Shown piece by piece: positions 7,012 through 10,012 of a stretch of 10,012 nucleotides of DNA (within the stretch, counting starts at the first letter, position 1; each line of letters starts with the position of its first letter). The stretch is from positions 1-10,012 of the forward strand of contig JAFGJA010000584.1 in NCBI GenBank assembly GCA_016929355.1, in the 5' to 3' direction. This stretch comes from Anaerolineae bacterium. Its GTDB lineage: Bacteria > Chloroflexota > Anaerolineae > Aggregatilineales > Aggregatilineaceae. The position numbers and the translations under genes are program-made. The notes under the pieces are model-generated. The model saw only the letters and a list, made by a program, of their open reading frames with translations, did no database searches and had not been told where the DNA came from.

Positions 7012-10000
7012 TCAGGCGATGCGCCGCGCCAATTGCAGCCCCCCGCCAATCAAGAGCAGGATGAGGCCAACCAACCCGGCCCATAACCATGTTGGCATGA
7101 AGATCACAACCAGGGCAACCGCCATCAGGACCATTGTTTCACTCAGCCCCATGTCGAAATCCAGGTTCAGCGCATCTTCCACCGAATCGGGCATGATCGC
7201 CAGCAGCCAGATACTACACAGCACTCCAGCGCCAACCAGCACCAGCGCGGCGATCCGATTGGTCCAGAAAACGGCTAATTCCGGGGCCAGATCAGTGCCG
7301 ACTGAGGTCCGGCTCACAATAGTAATGGCTAAGAACGCAACAGCAACCGTCGTCATCATCGCCAGCGCCACCCGGCGAACATAGCCCGCTTGTTCCGCGT
7401 TGAGTAAGGGTTTCAAACTGTGTTGGTAGAGATCGTAAAATGCCACCAACCACGCGATCAATAATCCAACAGCCAAAGCAGGCAGCAACGGGGGTACAAA
7501 ACCCTCGATCACCGCTTCGGCAGGCATATTGTACAGCGCAGTCAACACCGGGACGACCACCGCACGATAAGCAATAAGCAGGGCAATAGTCGTGATCAGC
7601 AGCACCCCCAAAGCGCGCAGCGTGATATTCGCTATGTGCCGCCATTCAACCTCTGTGAAGGGGAGAACATCCTCCCGAATCAGATAGGATAGGAAACTGA
7701 AAGAAGGATCATTAGCGACCCGTTTAGCCGATTTCCAGTCTTTCCAAAACTCTTGCAGCGCTTCGTGTCCCCAATACCAGCCCACGCCGATCAATCCGGC
7801 AAAGAAACCGATACCAGAGCCAATAGTCATCAAACCATGCCCCAGGCCGTTATCAACACCGATCACGTTGAGCAGTTCCCCAATGATCCCGCCGATAATC
7901 GCCAGGGTCAGCCCGCAACCTAACCCGGCCAACCAACCCACGAGGATCACACCGATGACACTGATCCCAGCCACCACCGGAGCCAGGAAAAATACATCAT
8001 TATCGTTCCGATCTTGCCGATGCCATTCGCTGATTACGAACGCGACCAGGGGCGCAAACCAGGCGACCAGGGGATTCAACCAAAGCACTTTATCGAAAAA
8101 GCCCAGGAGAATAGTCGGCCAGACATAGCCCACGCTGAATAGCAAATAACTTAGCGTATACCACACCAACGCGCTGCTCACGAACACCAGTAGATAATGG
8201 ATGATCTTATAGGCATCATCCTCGAACACGCCGCCTAAATTGCGCTCGTTGCGCGTTTGCAGCACCGCATACGCGATCCCGCCGACGAACCACCCGATAG
8301 CCCATTCCCAACGCGGCTGGCCCAACGCTTGACTGATCCGCAGGATTGCATTACCGGATTCCCGGTCATGATCCAGGGTGTAATTCAATCCGGCATCAGC
8401 CAACGCAAACCCTAAACCAAACAGCAGCATCAGAAACAAGAGCGGCAGGATACGGTCCAGATGATATTTTTTCAGGAAGGCCATACTGCGATCCCGTGCC
8501 GCATGGATTGTTTGCATCATCTGGTGACGGCGCGGATACGGCTGCACGGTAAATGATTGTTCCGCCCGAATCATATCTTGCCCACTCACCACCACGCTGT
8601 AATGGCCGGGGGTTAAAGTTTCTTGTTTATCCTTAAAAGCCAGTTCAAACACGGCATACTGCTGCGTCCCGGCTTTTGTGACATACGGCGGAGGTGACAC
8701 GGTATTAAGTTGGTGCTCTTTGTGATACCACGTCGCCTGGAGTTTTACACCGGGCGGCGGCGCGCCGAGTTCGGCCACACAATAACAGCGATCACCCGGA
8801 TAAAACGGCCAATCGGTCCCCACCGGTCCCCCATCGGGCGCGATCTGGTGGCACAGATTGATACCCTGTACCGTGATCCTAGCGATCAACTCGATCTCAG
8901 TCGTGAGCGTATTGCCAGGGTGAACCTCAACCTCAAGGCGATAATAGCCTGTTCGCCAACCCCCATTCTGCCAGGTGAGTTGGACCTGTTGGCGACCTTG
9001 TTTTTTGGTCGTGGCTACCGTTTCACCCAATAACATACCCGATGTTGTGCTGTACAATTTGCCACGCACGGCGGTATTGACAGGCGCTTCATGCAAATGG
9101 ACCATGCAATCAATGTAGTTGGTGTTTGCCATGAACACATACGAACTATAAAATTCTGGACCTCTAGGAGCAGGTACACCCGGTTCCAATCCGGCCAATT
9201 GAATGGTTTCGATCACCTTGAACGAGTCGTGCTGCTTAACCCCCTCATCAAGCGTCACCTCAAGTTGATAAGTGGCAATGTCCCAACCTGATTCTGGTCG
9301 TGGCAGTTCAAAGACCATAACCCGCGCTGAGCGTGGAAACTGAGCCAACAAGCTGCGTCCCAAGCGCGGTCTCGAAACGGGTTCGGCCCGTTGGGGTGGC
9401 ACAGGCATACGATCACTGTCACGATCCCGGAAGAGGCTGCGTGGCCGCTCAATAGGTCCCCGATCCTGATCACGATCTCGCTGGAAGGGGCTGCGCGGAC
9501 GATCAACAGGGGCGCGATCCTGATCGCGATCTCGCTGGAAGGGGCTGCGCGAACGGTCAGCCGGAGCACGATCACTGTCACGATCCCGGAAAAGACTGCG
9601 CGGACGGTCAGTAGGGGCACGATCCTGATCGCGCTGCCGGTCAAGATAGCTGCGAAATGAAGATGTGGATGATGATCCAGAGGCGGAGGGACGCGACGCA
9701 GGGCGAGCCGCTGTGCGTGACGATCCGAACCGGGATGAAGGCACAGGTTCAGCGCGCGCCGGGGTATCACGTCGCGGGGCGCTGCCTCGCTGCCGCAAAA
9801 AGCTCGGACGCGAATCGTTATCTGCCGCATTCTCGGATCGGCGGAATGGGCTGGCATCACCTGATGGTCGGCGACTGGATTGGCCGAATCGCTCAGAACG
9901 CGATGGCAGTGGCGCAGTGCGGCGATCTGCTGCGGGACGATCACTTGGGTTAGTATCGAAGCGATCTTCTTCTTGCGGGTCTGGCTCGACATTTTCAATC

Positions 10001-10012
10001 GGGTCAGGGATA
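7012..10012 (-). CDS. Large multi-domain membrane protein: Arg/Asp-rich repeats, Ig-like domains, polytopic membrane region (5' end outside window)
   Basis: The frame stays open to the right edge: 999 residues are visible and the start lies outside. A TTG at 9798 could be called a start, but the 71 codons before it hold no stop and keep the same disordered, Arg/Asp/Pro/Ser-rich composition. Order (visible residues): 1-220 disordered, with tandem repeats at about 124-203; about 226-490 beta-rich, probably two Ig-like sandwiches, the second with DWPFYPGDRCYCVAEL and GHYSVVVSG; then a basic linker (PYPRRHQ to KKYHLDR); from about 519 to the end 12-14 hydrophobic helices, starting ILPLLFLMLLFGLGFALADAG and ending with a pair at the C-terminus. 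Several helices are Gly-rich (LAIIGGIIGELL, IGSGIGFFAGLIGVGWYWG). The basic linker suggests by the positive-inside rule that the soluble half is cytoplasmic; no signal peptide can be judged. I see no enzyme motif. Family not recognised; transport, scaffolding or sensing are possible. It ends in a strong terminator. Confidence 0.85.
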   Translation of the reverse strand, partial: IPDPIENVEPDPQEEDRFDTNPSDRPAADRRTAPLPSRSERFGQSSRRPSGDASPFRRSENAADNDSRPSFLRQRGSAPRRDTPARAEPVPSSRFGSSRTAARPASRPSASGSSSTSSFRSYLDRQRDQDRAPTDRPRSLFRDRDSDRAPADRSRSPFQRDRDQDRAPVDRPRSPFQRDRDQDRGPIERPRSLFRDRDSDRMPVPPQRAEPVSRPRLGRSLLAQFPRSARVMVFELPRPESGWDIATYQLEVTLDEGVKQHDSFKVIETIQLAGLEPGVPAPRGPEFYSSYVFMANTNYIDCMVHLHEAPVNTAVRGKLYSTTSGMLLGETVATTKKQGRQQVQLTWQNGGWRTGYYRLEVEVHPGNTLTTEIELIARITVQGINLCHQIAPDGGPVGTDWPFYPGDRCYCVAELGAPPPGVKLQATWYHKEHQLNTVSPPPYVTKAGTQQYAVFELAFKDKQETLTPGHYSVVVSGQDMIRAEQSFTVQPYPRRHQMMQTIHAARDRSMAFLKKYHLDRILPLLFLMLLFGLGFALADAGLNYTLDHDRESGNAILRISQALGQPRWEWAIGWFVGGIAYAVLQTRNERNLGGVFEDDAYKIIHYLLVFVSSALVWYTLSYLLFSVGYVWPTILLGFFDKVLWLNPLVAWFAPLVAFVISEWHRQDRNDNDVFFLAPVVAGISVIGVILVGWLAGLGCGLTLAIIGGIIGELLNVIGVDNGLGHGLMTIGSGIGFFAGLIGVGWYWGHEALQEFWKDWKSAKRVANDPSFSFLSYLIREDVLPFTEVEWRHIANITLRALGVLLITTIALLIAYRAVVVPVLTALYNMPAEAVIEGFVPPLLPALAVGLLIAWLVAFYDLYQHSLKPLLNAEQAGYVRRVALAMMTTVAVAFLAITIVSRTSVGTDLAPELAVFWTNRIAALVLVGAGVLCSIWLLAIMPDSVEDALNLDFDMGLSETMVLMAVALVVIFMPTWLWAGLVGLILLLIGGGLQLARRIA
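9403..9642 (-). repeat. In-frame tandem repeat encoding about five 17-18-residue Arg/Asp-rich units
   Basis: The encoded unit is RDRDQDRAPVDRPRSPFQ with variants (DSDR for DQDR; LF for PFQ; RSR for RPR), and the last copy is cut short. Copies are 51 or 54 bases long. At DNA level the block starting at 9461 recurs 54 bases later at 9515 with few changes, and a 22-base block (9410-9431) is identical to 9569-9590, 159 bases away, which equals 51+54+54. Near-identity of copies at DNA level points to recent expansion by slippage or unequal recombination. All unit lengths are multiples of three, so the frame is kept. Confidence 0.9.

Noticed and set aside
9403..9642. A CRISPR-like array of spaced repeats
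   Set aside because: Units are adjacent with no unique spacers, all lengths are multiples of three, and variation follows the protein frame. It is a coding tandem repeat.
9255..9998. A 247-codon open frame on the minus strand overlapping the start region of the large membrane protein, with its own ATG
   Set aside because: It is a shadow of the low-complexity repeat tract: composition is His/Ile/Val/Arg with no domain, while the overlapping frame runs unbroken into folded domains and a membrane region.

Overview
The window looks like chromosomal DNA of a moderately GC-rich environmental bacterium. Gene content and sequence style suggest Chloroflexota (Anaerolineae-like): a DD-motif GT-C glycosyltransferase, an M23 peptidase fused to a PQQ-type propeller, and a huge membrane protein with cytoplasm-style Ig-like domains. 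That assignment is an inference from general familiarity; no rRNA or marker gene is present. I see no mobile element, tRNA, CRISPR array or phage gene, and the window is almost fully coding.

Layout. Bases 1-1307 hold two plus-strand genes: the 3' end of an unrecognised gene, then a NIF3-family metal-binding protein. The two overlap by ATGA and are probably translationally coupled. Everything from 1327 to the right edge is on the minus strand and is read from right to left. A very large membrane protein (7012 to beyond 10012) ends in a clear intrinsic terminator at 6942-6973. A cytoplasmic GH32 beta-fructosidase (5323-6810) follows with its own probable promoter. Next comes a likely three-gene transcription unit: deoC (deoxyribose-phosphate aldolase), a GT-C membrane glycosyltransferase, and an exported M23 peptidase/beta-propeller protein. 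deoC is preceded by a perfect TATAAT box. The NIF3 gene and the M23 gene converge, with a small hairpin that could stop transcription in both directions.

How the genes fit together. GH32 releases fructose from sucrose or fructans, and DeoC splits deoxyribose-5-phosphate to acetaldehyde and glyceraldehyde-3-phosphate; both feed central carbon metabolism. The GT-C enzyme and the M23/propeller protein act at or outside the membrane and look like cell-envelope genes that share the deoC transcript. No sugar transporter or regulator is visible.

Most unusual feature. The large membrane protein has no start in the window: its frame is open to the last base. It combines a disordered Arg/Asp/Pro-rich N-terminus carrying about five 17-18-residue tandem repeats, two beta-sandwich-like domains, and about 12-14 membrane segments. 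I do not recognise the family. The charge pattern suggests the soluble part faces the cytoplasm.
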